Shown in pieces: positions 30,022-45,000 of a DNA stretch of 45,539 bases (position 1 is its first letter; each line of letters opens with the position of its first letter). The DNA lies in the NCBI RefSeq assembly GCF_000003605.2, contig NW_003157232.1, forward strand, positions 106,279 to 151,817. The letters run 5' to 3'. Source of the stretch: Saccoglossus kowalevskii. Its lineage: Eukaryota; Hemichordata; Enteropneusta; Harrimaniidae. The notes under the pieces are model-generated. The model saw only the letters and a program-made list of their open reading frames with translations. It was not told the origin of the DNA and made no database searches. Made by a program: the position numbers and the translations under genes.

Positions 30022-33000
30022 TGGATCAAGATGTCCAAAATAAGAGAGCAGCAGTCGATGAAGTTTTCTGAATCTATCGGAGCGACCCAACCGAGTCATT
30101 CACAGAAAAGTGGTAGAATGAATCGTACACCAAGTGACATCATAAGTTATGAGGATCTTTTAATTGCACATTATCTTGAAGAACTTCGTAAACAACCCCC
30201 ACCACTTGCCAAGAAAAAGTAGGTGCAATTTATTGATGTGCATGTTAAATGCTGAATGCAATATGCAAATATGATCCTTGTGGAGAAATGTATCTTCCAT
30301 TTCAATGAATACCACAAAGTCACACTGTAACAGTAAATATATTTTATGTAGCTGCACTATTAACTGAAATATCACTGTCATGTTGTTTCACTATTTCTTC
30401 ACAAAATTTTGTCTTGACCAGATAAACAGTCACTCATTTTGGATTTTCGTTAGTTTATTTAAACTACCAGTAAAGATGTAACAGTGATATTTCATTGAAT
30501 TTACATCATGCTATCTTAATCGAGTAGTATTTGTCTGTGTCATGAATCTGCTAGTCTGTTAGAATATTATCAGGAACAAACATTTGAATGGTACATACAG
30601 TATATGTAGACATGCTGGCTAATTTCATTGATAATGTACAATGATGTGTGATGTGATTGGAAATGAAACTCACTCACATTCATGGCATTGCGTCATTCTG
30701 AATTCACTCATATGTAGTTAAATGTAAAACTTGTTTGAGACCAGTGACTAAAGTCGATTTGGTAACTAGACATTGTATTTTTATGCTGTATATAATATCA
30801 CTAGAATATAGAGTTCAGCATTGTGACATCCCATAGGATCATATTTGCATATAAATGACCTGCAAATTACATGCTTTTGTGTTTGCATGGTGTGTTTGGT
30901 GATGTTTTTATTTGTGGTGTAATGTACGCATGTTGTATTTGTTGTGTCTAAATTTGGGTATAAAACTGAAGTAGGTGTCAAGTCTATATTGGTATGCAAG
31001 GTATACAAAGTGAATGCTATAATATTAATTGAACAGTTCACGCACAAACAGATACATGTAGTTAACTACCTCCTATCTTTCCACAACCTTCCCTCCATTA
31101 AATTAATACTTATTTTTGTTCTCATTTTATTTTCTTCCACTAACATCTTTCCCTTCATAACTTTTAACCTTTGTTTATCACTCAATATTTGATGTTTCAG
31201 ACCAGACGAACGTTCTTCTTTAACCAGGTATGTGTTTGTGTTTTTCCAAACATCGCTCCACACCCTCTTCCAAATTAGTCCTTTTTAAGTTTGGATTTGA
31301 TTTTTAAGATATGATATCTAATTGCATGTCATTATGTGACCTGTTTGATTAGGATTTTTGTCCAGACTTGCAGTAAGCCAAATCAGTTTGAAAACAAAAT
31401 GCATAAAATTAAAATAATACCCTGGAGTGTTTGATTGCTCCAAATTTTATTTCCCTTGTATTCCTGAATCCAGATATATTTTTGCTCCTCCTCATTTACC
31501 ATATTTACCATCAACTAATATTTGATATATTAACGCATGTAATCAGTGTGTATGACTAAACCATGTTGTGCGACTGCATTTATTACTGAATACATAATAT
31601 TTAACATAATGTTAGTGACATATTATGGCATGTGTTGAGATTTCAGTACAGCAAAGTTTAACATTAATTTTTCTCCAGTATAGCAGTTTTCCTGTCTGTG
31701 TATTTTTAGTCATTTTATCAACTTTCCATCTGAGTTTNNNNNNNNNNNNNNNNNNNNNNNNNNNNNNNNNNNNNNNNNNNNNNNNNNNNNNNNNNNNNNN
31801 NNNNNNNNNNNNNNNNNNNNNNNNNNNNNNNNNNNNNNNNNNNNNNNNNNNNNNNNNNNNNNNNNGTAACAAAGAGATTTTAAACAAGATTAGTAAATGA
31901 CAGATGATGTCAGTCAGTGTCAGACTGTTTTGTTTGGTTTGCATGGCAACAAAATGATGAATTATATTTATAAGGTGAAAACATTTTCATTTACGTCTTG
32001 AGTTTGAGTACCTATTACCGGTGTGTGTGGTATTCTCTGAGACGACTAGAACAGGAAGTAAAAGTGACACAAAGGATTTTTGCGGTAATAATAATAATGA
32101 CTTTATTACACAACAAAACCCTCAGCGGGGGATTGTAATCTAATGTCTTTTTAAGTTTTTTAGGGAATCTTATACACTATGAGAGATTAGGAAGTATAGT
32201 GATGTGCATAAATGTCTTGACTGCCAATGCTTTCCATAATATTAAATATTTTCATGGAATAGACCATTTTCCGTTCACTGCGAGAATCACGCGTTATGCG
32301 TGAAATTGAACGTAAAAACAGGACAAACAAAGGTCATAGCGTCGTAGTCACGTCAAACATCGCATGGGATTCGACAAACGCGAAAGTATTTCGGGGACAT
32401 TTCCATGCTTAATAATGCGCTGTCCACATTTGATGATAGGCAATTTCGATTAAGTGAGGGTATTCGGAAGCAATATTCCTCTGTCGAAGATCGGCCGGTC
32501 AATGTAAGCTGCGAAATAAAGAAATTCTAGTTCAAAATCAAATCGTTCGATTTTTGCGGCAGACGTTCGACGCGCGTCTTTCATGCATGTCGCGAGATCT
32601 CGCAATTGTTCGGAAAATCACCTATACCTGGTTCATGTTTTTTCTAAGACACAAGTTTTAAGCTGTCATTGGATTGATTGACTTCAAAGATTATAAATAA
32701 TGAGTCAGTATCAAGATTAATACTTATGACCTTTCATATCGTATGTAACCTTTTTAATCACAAACCTTATGAATGACATGGTTATAACAATGTCATTTGG
32801 TAAAACAATTTTTTTTAGCATGTAAGTTTTAGAAACATGTGCTTGGTTATGACTGCTCCAGTTGTACAATACTCACATTGGTATGCTGAACGACAACTAC
32901 CATTGTTAAACAATATAAGTAGCTAACATCATGCCATTAGGATTTTTACCTGTTGGCTGTGTTTCGTTAAAGATGTCTGTTTTTTTTTTATCAGCTGTGT

Positions 33001-36000
33001 GTTGACAACAATAGATTAAACTCATTCAACCTTTGACCTTACATCGTTGCTAAGGGGAATTATCATGTAAACAATGTTGTTAGGAGGAGGAGTGATATAT
33101 AGAATAGGCAGTTACTCGCTGAGTAAATGTGTTTTGTAATTGCAGTGTTATTTTAGTCTTTATGGAGGCTGAAAACTCAAATGTTTGTGATCTGACATTG
33201 TTAATTTTGTTATGTTAAACAAGATTCTGTGTTTTTGTGTTGGGTATTAGAACATTGAGGGCAGTATTCATTCACTGACTGACTAACACCACTGAAATAT
33301 GTCTTTCTTAATTTAAGTTCTGCCTGGTTCTGAATAATTCAGCTACTGCTGAAAGATATTTTTCATTTTTTAGAATCACTGCTTGTTGGATGTGTAAGAT
33401 ATCTGCCTTAATAGATTGTGATTTATATTTAAAAGTTAGCTACCAATTCTTAAATTATCAGTCATTTTAAAAATGACAGTGGGGTGTGCTTTACATCAGA
33501 GAATGGTTTACAGTGGTGTGAGGTTTGCACAGGTTTTTGATTTACAGCGGTTCTTGATTACAGAGTTATTTAGTTTATGGATTTTTTTTCTGTATGAGGA
33601 AGTATATGGTAAAGGGGTGGATAATTTACTCACATGTTTTTCTCTATAGTCATTCTATCTAAGCCTTGCATGCATTGTTTCATTTGGTGGTGTTTTAATA
33701 CACAATGTGTTAAAATTACATTCATTTCTACTACAGATTACTCATTGCATTAACACCCATTATGGAGCACTTCAGCTTTTTTCCGCTTCATATTGTATTT
33801 ATTTCTAAATGGTTTTAATGCTGTAGCTGATTTCCATTAATGTAAGGTGAGGTTATGACCCCACTTCTAGTGCAGAGTCTGTGCAGGGTTCATTGGTTAC
33901 ATAGAGTGTTTCATTGTTGTGTATCTGTCTGGCCTGTCTGGCATGTTTTCAGTCATATCAACAATTTGTCAGCTCATGTTTATGTGTTTTTTTTACCCAA
34001 AGTTCATTAACTTGCACATAATGTAATTGAATTGCTTTATGAAGGTTAATATTTATGGAATGAAATGTGATGCACTGTCCATTTATTACTGCATCGGTAA
34101 CATGACAAGGTTGTAATGTGGTAAATACTGGGTGATACTTAGCCAAGTTAATATCTTCTTCTGACGTCCAAGACCTGTTATCATGCAATATTGCGATTAT
34201 AATACCATGAAATGTTGAAAAATCTAATGTACACACTGTGGTATGCTTGATAAGATGGCTATGACCTGAGGAATACTATGAAATGTGGTGTTAGTTCATC
34301 AAAGTTTCTAGTTATGCATTTAGAATGTTCACATACAAACAATATACAAAAACACAAAGATGAAAATGACCTGGATTTCTTAACATGAAAGAGGTGGTGG
34401 GTTTTTAGTTTAGGATGATTTATGATTCACATAGTTTTGCCGTTTGTTAACTAGGCTGCACATGACATTGATCAACTAACAAATATGTTGTTTGAATAAT
34501 CAGTAGTGAAAATCTTGGTAATTTCACAGCATTACATTTACCATAGAAAAGCTATTTCTAAAGCTGTAAACATTTTTTTGTACATTGTTCCAATTTCACA
34601 AGAATCACTAATTCACCACTTGAGGGCATACTTCATAGTACATACTCACAATAGCTTTTCCAGTTCATTGGGCATGACTAAACAGAATTCTTACTATTTG
34701 TCCATTTCTATACTTTGTCATTCTTCCCTGTGAGAATATTTTTGTTTATGTTATCTAGATTCTCTCTCATATTGTATTTGTGTCATGTTTTGTTATTAGT
34801 TGTCTGCCCATGACTTCTGTACTTTGACACTCATGTTACTTATTTTCCATGATTATAGTGTATGAAATGGTTGTGAAATCAAGCACATAATTTACTTAAC
34901 TCAGAAAACCCCTGTGAGATTGAAGTAAATCTCACTTAACATTGAAACTGGAGCCTATAAGTTCACATTAAGTTCAACGTGTGAATAAAATGCTTGTACC
35001 AGTGTTTCTAGTTAATATCAGTCTATGGTGAGTGCTGTGAACAGTGACAGCTACCAGTAATCAGTAATTGACTACAGCCAATTCAGCCAATTTGGATTGC
35101 TACAAAGCTGTTCATTCAAGGGTTTAAATCACAGCGTAGCATTCAGAAAGTAATTTATTATCCTACAGTGGTAATTGTACCCACGAGAATAAATTATCAA
35201 AATAGAATAATTAAATTTCCCACTGCAAGTATTTTCACACTTGTTATTGAATTGTATCTTTTTTTTAAAAATTCTATGTTCTTAAATTCTATGAGTTTAA
35301 AGAAATGTACATTATGATGTCTCTGAGTGCCAGTATGTGTGTTAACAGCATCCACAGGCTATTATTCACCCATTGAGCTAAACATGGTTTCCCCAAGATT
35401 TCTAACACAAGTACTATTGTTTACTCCTTAGTTTGAGTTGAGGTGCATGATGGATATCATAAAAATAAAGTTTTTATGCATATTTCACCCTTTTAAGCTA
35501 GTATTAATGAGCTTCATACATGTAGCATCTTAACTTGTAATCCATAAGTACTTATGTTTTTAAACAGAAACCCTGTAAATAGATTAAATTGCACAGCAAC
35601 GATGATTTTCACTTCATTATCCCACAGAGCTGTAAAAGTTTTGTGCTTTACGGGGATTGAGTGTCAACAACACACTGCCTATTGGTCCATTGTTGACTAA
35701 AGAACAATAAGGGGTTTGAGTAACACAAAACCAAATCAATAAAAAAATTTGAATACAGCACTATTATGTGAGAGGCCATATATCTGGAAAGAGGAGAGTC
35801 TAATCAAAACTAGCCAACTGTTTGGCAAACTGCTACAGTCAAGCGATTTTGTAAACAGATGTAGTGTTCCTTGTCGGTCACGATGAAATCTATCACAAAA
35901 TTCATTGTTATCTGTAGCTATATGCCACGTGAATTCATTTGAACTGTAAGTATACTACAATGATGTCTTTCAGTTTGTCAGCAGCGGGCAACAACTCACT

Positions 36001-39000
36001 TGTGTGTGTGTATGACCTATTGATTGCTATGTGCAAACAAACCGGTACTAGGCAGAGTCTCGTTTCTAAGTTGACGAGATCAACCTGCTGTCTGGCAATA
36101 TATATTGCTTGTGTTTTCTCTCAACAATTCAAAGTATATCATCCATTCCAGTGGGATTTTTTTTGTTTTGTTGAAAAACTTGTTTTTTTTGTCTCTAAAG
36201 GCACTGTCTTTTTTTGTAACTATGCTACCCGGTAAGACACGTTTAGTGTGATTAGGACTTGTAAACGATGTCTTAATTCCATGCCTTGGGTGTTTTTTGA
36301 TCATGTTTATCCATTGCTAAATACTTAGATCTCAGTGAATTAGAGATATTGATAATACCTGTAAAAAAAAATATTTCTACCAAAGAACTTTACTTTGATT
36401 CAGTTTACATAAAATTGACAATAATAACAGCCATATGGCTGAAACCTTAAATGTTCCTATCTTGTTGTATTATGTTTTTGGTAATGCTGCTGTCAACGTG
36501 TTAACTCATAGATGTTATAAAAGTATTTACATACAGCCTTCTTGTATAACAACTATCTTGGTGAAAGCATGCATAGACTGACAGGGTCAGGAAAGGTGAC
36601 ATCTAGCATGGGCCACACCTGTACAATCATTTGACAGGAACACTTAGTAAATGCCTGCCATGAAAGATAGCTCCACACAATTGGTTTACCAACTTATTTA
36701 ATCTGGTGCATGGTTGCATGGTATATTTCTATCATAAAGAAAGCCATGCTTTGCCCCTTCACAATTTGTATTCAAACAGTTTTAACTCCTCGTAAATTGT
36801 TATAGCCGAAAGGGAAAACATCAGACACCCTTTTATAAGTACGTGCTGTGTATAATTATATTCTAGTAAGTCGTTGACTTGATGCTCCACACCATGGGTA
36901 AAGACTTGTTCTTCTTACAAACAATTACTATTGTTGACATACAAATCAAAGTAAACAGGGCAGGCTGTTTATAGTTTTAAGCATTACTGCTATGGCTGGA
37001 GTTTAAGAAACAAGCAAGTTTCCGGACACAACTAAATTGTTAAAATATGGGGGATGATTGTCACTGGTATTCTTTAATTGATTATAGAAATGTTCTGTAG
37101 GCTTATGAGTTATTTGAAATAATGCTAGCTGGAGTCTTGAGATAGATTGAGTATAACATACATTCATGAACAAGTTTATTTTATTTAAAGTTACATGTAT
37201 ATGCTTAAAACATTATGTTTAAAAAACAATGTTTTTTACTTTAAATAAGTACACTCTAATGACCCCCCTTCTCATGTAGCTAACTCTTGACTATATTTTC
37301 TCTTCATGAATACCACCTAAACTATATTATTTCACGATGGAATATTCAAAAAAGTGGAGAAAGGGGGATTGTTTTCCCTAGTGTGTCGATTATTTACAAT
37401 TATTTTATCTCACCTATTAATTGTTTTGAATTTTTTTAGAGGAAAACAGCAAAAGTTGAGTTCACCGTACTTGCAGAAACTACCCCATAGTTCCCTGTTT
37501 TTGTTACAACAATCATCTTCAAAATCAAAGCGACCAGTTTCTGCCACCCAATCAGCTAGGCTAGCATCCCGGGAAAAACAGAGGATTGACCCCAAGTTTA
37601 TTGCTGATGCAAACAAATGGGAACCTGACAATCAGAGGAGTGACGAGGAAAAACAAGGAGAGGACGATAAGAAGAAAAGGGAAAGGCCATCAAGTGCTCC
37701 AGCAAGAACAAAAAGTAAGTGAAACTTGACCATCAATTTACTGACCCAAGTTTGTATTCCTTTCAAACAACTGCATCAGATCTTGTTCTGATTTGTTTAT
37801 TATATATTTAATTTATAGTCATATGAGACCTACCAGTGCCAAGTCAACGACCTCGACAGTGTCAAGAATCTCAATGAGGTCATCGTATTCCACATCAGGA
37901 CGTCGCAACAGACCATTCTACAGGACACCAACCACCATCAAATGTACAGCTTATAAAAATGGACATAAAGACATATTTGCAGAAATATCTGCACCCAATA
38001 TTAAAATAGTATGTTACCAATCTTTATTTATAATTTATATGTGTATGTGATTTACTGGTATAAGAATAAACATCTTGGTTACTATGAGGTGAAACCATAG
38101 AACAAAGTTATACATGACTTCCCTTACAGAATTGACAAAGCATTTCATCTGAGGAGAGCAATCACTCTGATCATATATCAGTACTATTCTAATCCATGAT
38201 AGCTAATAATAGCTAATACATGCCATTTTGAATTTCTGAATTAGCGTAGCCCTTCTAATTTCTCGCCTTACTGTGTTCAGAAGAACCATTTCTGTCTTGT
38301 TAGCCATTTCCTAAAAACAAGGCCTGAACTGACAGTAACACATCTGCTAACTTCACCCACAATGCACTATATTGCAAACAGTTCTTCTCTGCTGTGATTG
38401 TTATTTTAATCGTTCACACTTCTCTTAACCAGGCATTAAAAGATTCTTTTAAATATGTATGTTTTAAGTCATCTTTTGATATTTTTCCCTCACAGTTATT
38501 GGAACAGTGTACAGTGAAGCTAGGATTAACAACAGCTGCACGGAAAGTCTTTCTATCTAATGGTAAAGAAGCACTCTTACCCTCGGATATTGAACGAGGT
38601 GATGATATTTACATCTCATGTGGAGAACCATTCAAAGATCCTACCACATGTGAAAAAAGTAAGGATGATATCTAGTTTTGTTTATTTCATTAAATTGTTC
38701 AAGTTTTTAAATACATAAATACATAGCTCATAGTACATGGCTAATATAAACTGGGAATGAAATATACCTGGTATGTTTCTGTATTTTTGTCCTCATGTAA
38801 CCAAGGCATATATGTGTATACACTGATGCTATTAGCAGGAGTTAAATATTCATTAAATTTTTGTGTTTGCAGGCAATATAGAAATGAAGAAGTCTGCTTC
38901 ATGGACAGTGAACGGTGTTGTGTTTGCAGAGGAAAGGAAAAAGAGAAAGACTAAACCAGCTTTGTCAAAGCGCCTCAGGTTTGTACATAGAATATTGCAG

Positions 39001-42000
39001 GATATGCTTTGTTTAGTTTATTCTCTTATATCTTGTATTCCATGTTGTTTCCCATCTGTATGCAAGTTGATAAGTTAAAGAAATTCAGTATATTTTGGTG
39101 GCTAATAATGAAAATATTCTTGTGTTGTCATTATTGTGTTCTGCAGATAATAAAAAGTGTACTTTGATGTTGATTGAAAAATAGTTTATAACTTTATTAA
39201 AAGCTACCCACTGCTAAAGAGGTTTAAATAATATCTGTTGACTGTATTTTATACTGTTACATAGGAGTATGTTAGCTCAGAAAAACAGACGAGTGATGGT
39301 TTTCAAAAATGGGGACGGTCAGGAGATGGCGGAGGTTGTAGTCTCAATGGACAAGTTTGCTTCTGTAAGTAATGAACACAAATAAAGTTCCATCATTGAG
39401 TGTTAAGTTTGATTCGATCATCTTCCGATTCTTAATTTACATTTTGAGAAGCTTATACACTTTGGTGTTTGCCAGGTGGTGAGTTGCATGGCACGATTGG
39501 TTGCATTATTTCCTCATTTAAATACAACAATAATTCAGAAGTTTGTTGAATTTTACGGCAAATAAAAGAAAATATTACAGTTTAATTACCATATGTATGT
39601 AACTTGTGTGTGGTTTCAGGTGTTATATAATAAGCTATTGTAAATAGCATTTTTGAGCTACGGTTTTTGATGGAAATCAATATATGGCCTTCATGTTATG
39701 CAAGAAACTGAATGTTCTGAAAATCACAATGAATATAGATAGATACTTATTTACTACAGTTTGATTGCGCCAAATTGCGCCTCCTGTTTTGAGCTGTTTC
39801 TAAGCCTGCAAACTGTCATAATTAGTATTCATATATCATGAATTTACACAATTAGGTGTCACTTGACCTATGAGTCAGGTCACTTTAACTTAGTGTAGTT
39901 TAGTTAGTTTAGTGGTGTAGTGTAGTTCAGTGTCGAGACGTACAACTGGTATGAAATATCTGGTCTAATACTGTCTGCAGTTGTCACAACAACAATGATT
40001 ATAGGGTGACGATGTCATACTAGTTAATATCAATGTCTAAAACGCCAACCCCAAATGGATCCAATAGAAACATTAGCCATACATAAAGCTTTCCATCAGG
40101 AAAAAACTCAAAACGATGAGAAAAGTGCAGAAGGGTCCTCAATGATTTAAATAATACCTCTGTAGAAAACGCTACCGGTAGTAAAGCTGTGGGTCAGATG
40201 TACGTGTTCAATGCACTAGCTGTGGACCGGATGTAATCGGTAATGCAACAAAATACCGTCCATTGAAAGAAGGGCGCTCTCATATGCGATTCCTCCTCTA
40301 GTGTTTGCTCCGTTGAACAGTGTTATGTATTAATGTGAACAATGCTGCATGGTAGTTTCCATGGCCAAGGAATCATGGCAAGCAGAACTTGTACTTTTGG
40401 TAAACTTTGTAATTAATTTTGTAATCTTTTTTTTGTGTTTCAGTTTCTTGATGACTGTACTAGTAGACTGAATTTAACCACACCAGCAAGGGCTGCCTAT
40501 ACATGGCATGGTGTAGCTATCACAGATTTGCATGATGGTATGATTTAATAATACATTTTAATAATTTCATATTTAAATAGTTTTTCTAAATATTTGAAAG
40601 TCCAAATGTTTGACTCTTTATGTTTCAGCCCCTAAGCTTGATAAGTGCTTACAGACAAGTACAACACCTGTAATTGGACCACTGTGGATTTCCAAAGGAG
40701 AAGGCTTCAGTCCATCAGGCACCAAGGGTACGTACAAATGACATTACTCATATCAAAACTCAGTTTGAGTTCATACTGTAGTATCAACAAAATGTCTCAT
40801 TCTTGTATGAACAAATTATCATGAATGCATTCATTTGTATGTGCTGATAATACTGATCTGATCTGATCTGAACTATCATGGTTAACTTGATCATCTCTAC
40901 ATGTGGCCGGAAAAAAGTTACTTTTATTCTATTGCCTATATGTAGTCTAGTGTATACGTGCCACAATTATGGTGATTTGTAGAATTGTAATATGAACAAT
41001 ATATTTGCAAATCAAACTGTTCCATTGGAAACACACCTGTTTTTTCATCTTTATAGGTCTTTTTTTAGGCGGAAAATTCTTGCCCTTTCAATTTTAAGTA
41101 TAAATGATTTCTTTTAGATTTTCTGAAAGCTGTGATTACTCACTGTAAGCAGAAAATCAAAGGACTTGAGCAATACAAAGAACAGTTGGAGTATGCACAG
41201 GATGGTGAGAAGGATAAGGTGACAGTGAGTAAAATACAATCCATGGATGATGATGACATTTATGAAGAGATGAAAGAAACTGATGGTCACATTAGTACAT
41301 TCAAAGCCGCTCTCAAAAAACTGAGAGAAGTCAACCGAAATATTAACATAATGGTATCACAAGAAGAGGTATGTAGTAGTCTGTAGTAGTTTGATGAAAT
41401 CTTATTAATGATAACATGTCAGTACATCAAGTGTGAAAAGTATGATTACTGAGAAAAAAAAGCAAATTAACCAACATTTCAACAATGGCTTTAAAACAAA
41501 CACAGAGTAACTTCTATATTTACTGTGTTGTTAATGTTTAAGACTATGATTTTTTCCTGAATTTTTTTTTCATGTGATAGTAATGTGATTTTAGTAATTG
41601 TGACTGTAGTTAGATCATCCAATGTTTGCTTAACAGGCTGCTGGACATGAGTACATATTGGGGCACATTAAAGAGATAAGTAGCTCTGATAGATTGGTTG
41701 GAACTCCAGGTATTAAAATCAAGGTAAATTATGTCATCTATCACAGAGACAGTTTTCTTTGTTTGGAACAGCAGTGACTATCAGTAAATGACTATTGTTA
41801 CATAATCATGCTATTTTACCTTAAGCTCATAGTAAATAAATATATTTGTATTTAAGTCATTGTGTGTTATGTTTCTTTATTGATAAAGAAATGACTCTTT
41901 CCTCCTTTCTAGGTATTTCAGAATGGAAAGCCTGAAAGAGAAGAGGTGATTTATGTTAACATGAAAGAATTATCAAAGGGTGTTAACTCAGGTCAGAAAC

Positions 42001-45000
42001 TTGGAGATTCAGGAAAGGATCCTATAGATGCAAAAACATTTATAATGCAAAGGGTAGGTTACTTATCACTAATGATTAAAACTGTATTTGTAATACAAGC
42101 ACATATAAACCTAAAATTGCATACAAATGTGTACCGGTATATTAAGCTTTTTGCTGTTGAAATAATCAAACTGAGCTTACTATATTGTCCAATATTGGCA
42201 TCAACTTTAAATTTTTAACTTCTTCTTGAAAAATGCTAGCCTCATTGCTTTGAGATCTTCTATGTAGATTAGGTGGACCTCTGTCAGATTTGTTCATTCC
42301 AAAAATTATACTTTTACAACAATTTCTCAAAAACTGTTTAGCTGATTACTTTGATACATTAGTACATGTATGTGCATTCCTTGCGTTGACTGCCATCAGA
42401 TGTTTTCATTTTGTGACACATATTTTCAGTCTGCTTCCAAGTATGGATCAGATTAGTTTCAGAATATGCATCATATACAGTGGAACAATATCAGCTCAGA
42501 AGCTGCTTGTTTTAATGATGTTATCTCTTGTCATCTTACTACTAGCTATTAGATCAAATTGGCAACAGATATGGTGGTGCTTGTAAACCACGGCGACTCT
42601 TTACAAAGGATAGTGTTGAAATCAAAGATGTGTCTGAACTAGAGCATGAACAAGAAGTCTGCTTTACACTGGGAGAAAATTACAAGTCTAGCCAAGGTAA
42701 GAGATTCCAAGCTGTGTCAATGTTTTATTGTAAAGAAAATAACAGTACAGTATTGACGTATGTGTATTGTTTTTTATTTACAGTCATGATGAAATGCTGT
42801 TCAGATCACCATTTTCTAATATATGATATATGATGTATTATTATGTTAAATGTAATTCATATTTTGTGTTTTAGTGTTTGTGCTACAGTTGCAGTTGGAT
42901 AAAGTGCGAGGTTTTAATTTATTTGGTGAAAGGAACGCAATAATGAAAGAGCCATTGCAAGCAGATGACTATGGTGCTGGAAGAGAAAAGTTAGTAATCC
43001 TTTCTCATTTACTGAGGTATCACATATAACACTTGACATGTAACACATGAAACCAAAATTAATGGTCTAAAGTATGATGACATTTTTTCATATATTTTGT
43101 GAATTATTAAAATCTATTATCTAGCTTTGATGCGGTGCCTTGAAAACCATGTATACTCATAATGCATCAGTTGCTGTGGTGCATTTTAATACTGCTTTAT
43201 CTGACTGTATTCTCACAATTATCTGTACTCAGACACAGCCAGTGGGAAGCTTGCATAGGATTTCCATTGATCTATGAATTTGAAGATATCAATATGAATA
43301 TGGACCAATCATCAAGAGAACATATCATGTCAAATCTGAAACTACAAGAACTTGATACAAAATCACACTTTATGCAGTTAAAGGTAATGGTCTTTTTCCT
43401 TTCTTTCATTTTATCAATCTTGGATAGCAAGATATTCCCTTTGTTGCTGAGCCCTGGTTGTGAATAGATGGTAAATTCACATTGATTGTGAATTTTGCCT
43501 GATGTTGAGTATAGAATGTCCCTAATTTTGAGATTTAAAACTTTTAAATATTTTCGTTCATTACCTGACATCAGTACGCATGCTGAATACGTTGACACAT
43601 GTTAACATGTTATTGACATGAACACTTGATAACCTAGCTATTCATGGGTGTTCATTACTGCCTTTTTTGGATGTACCAGTATATATTGTGCTGAAAACAG
43701 TAGACTACAATGAAATTCAGTCAGTGAATGAATCAATCTCAGTCGACTTTCCCATACCACATTCTCACTCAGGGTTGGGGTTGACCTCATGTAGGATTTG
43801 AACTTGAGTCAATAGATCATGGGTGTGGTGTAGCAACCACTGTGCTAATGGTTCTTACATAAACTTTAATATCTTTACAGGACAACCTCAACCTTGTTCT
43901 GTATCCAGATGTAATTGTATCTGACAAAAAGAAATGGAATGATAAAGGAATGTGGCCTCCACATGGCCAGACTTGGGTCATCAGCAAGGTAAAGATGGCT
44001 GATCTTTCTGCTACCATTATGAAATTTACGCAATAATGGCTTACCAGAAATGAACTAGATACATGACATATTTGAAAAGTATGACAAGATGAACTGACTT
44101 AATATTTATATAAATATGTTGTATTTTACTTCTTAGTCTGGTATGATTTCCTGTAAAGCTATGCCGAGTATGTCACTAACTGCAACTGAATACAAGATTG
44201 ATGCTACACTTCCAGATAAAACGACTGAATTACATGGATTTGCTGTAGCTATGCAGAAAAAGTAAGCTGACATATGTTTACTAACAACTCGATAGAGGCT
44301 CTCTTCTCTTTTTCTCTGCGTTCAAAGATTTTAAAACACTTTTGTTTCACCTGTTTTAGAATGCTTGAAAACCCGGCTCAGCAGTGGGGATTCAGTCCTG
44401 AAGGCTTCATTTATTCTCTGGTGAGTATGTTGCTATTAAATCACAATGACATTCTTGATGTGATATAGCAAAGCTACAAATTGAAAGATACATTCTCTAT
44501 AATTAAAATAAATGTTGATGACTTAGTAGATGCTATTTAGTGGCACATATTGCTGCATGAAAACGATCGTCTTTCATCGAGTTGAAACCAAATAATGTAT
44601 TTTCATAAAGAGAACCAGTAAAGAGTCAGCACTAGACCCCAGTTTATTGTAGTAGTTTCCCAAAAAAATGTGTTTTCATGCTACATTTTTTTGTATTTTG
44701 GTTCTAAACTTAATTTCATACAGTTTTTTTTTTTTTTTTTATGTTATTTCATGATAAATTAACAAAACCCTTCCCATTGTTTGACTGGCTACATACACAG
44801 ATTATTCACTTAGCAATTCAACATATTTTAGCATCAGTATTAGGTCAGTATTTGAAATAATGAAATTTGTAGAATGTCTTCCTTTATCACATTTACCTGT
44901 GTTCAACATTACTTTTCAAATCCACTCTGCACAAAATTTCAATAAACTAATAATTATCTTTATTAGGCTCAACCAAGTTTAGTATTGACATTTATTGGTG

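Larger units (their letters stand above)
31228..37439 (+). other. DCDC1 intron of 6.2 kb
   Basis: Contains a 128-N gap, a retroposon-like tail (about 32085-32150, minus), a CpG-rich element with long inverted ends (32260-32626), and otherwise AT-rich sequence with no exon recognised. Open frames such as 35939-36235 have no splice context or domain. Confidence 0.7.

Noticed and set aside
31612-31944. Open frames spanning the second N run
   Set aside because: Same reason; no domain or splice context on either side.
35939-36235. 98-codon plus-strand ORF in a DCDC1 intron
   Set aside because: T-rich, low complexity at its end (FFCFVEKLVFFVSKG) and its phases do not fit the flanking DCDC1 exons.
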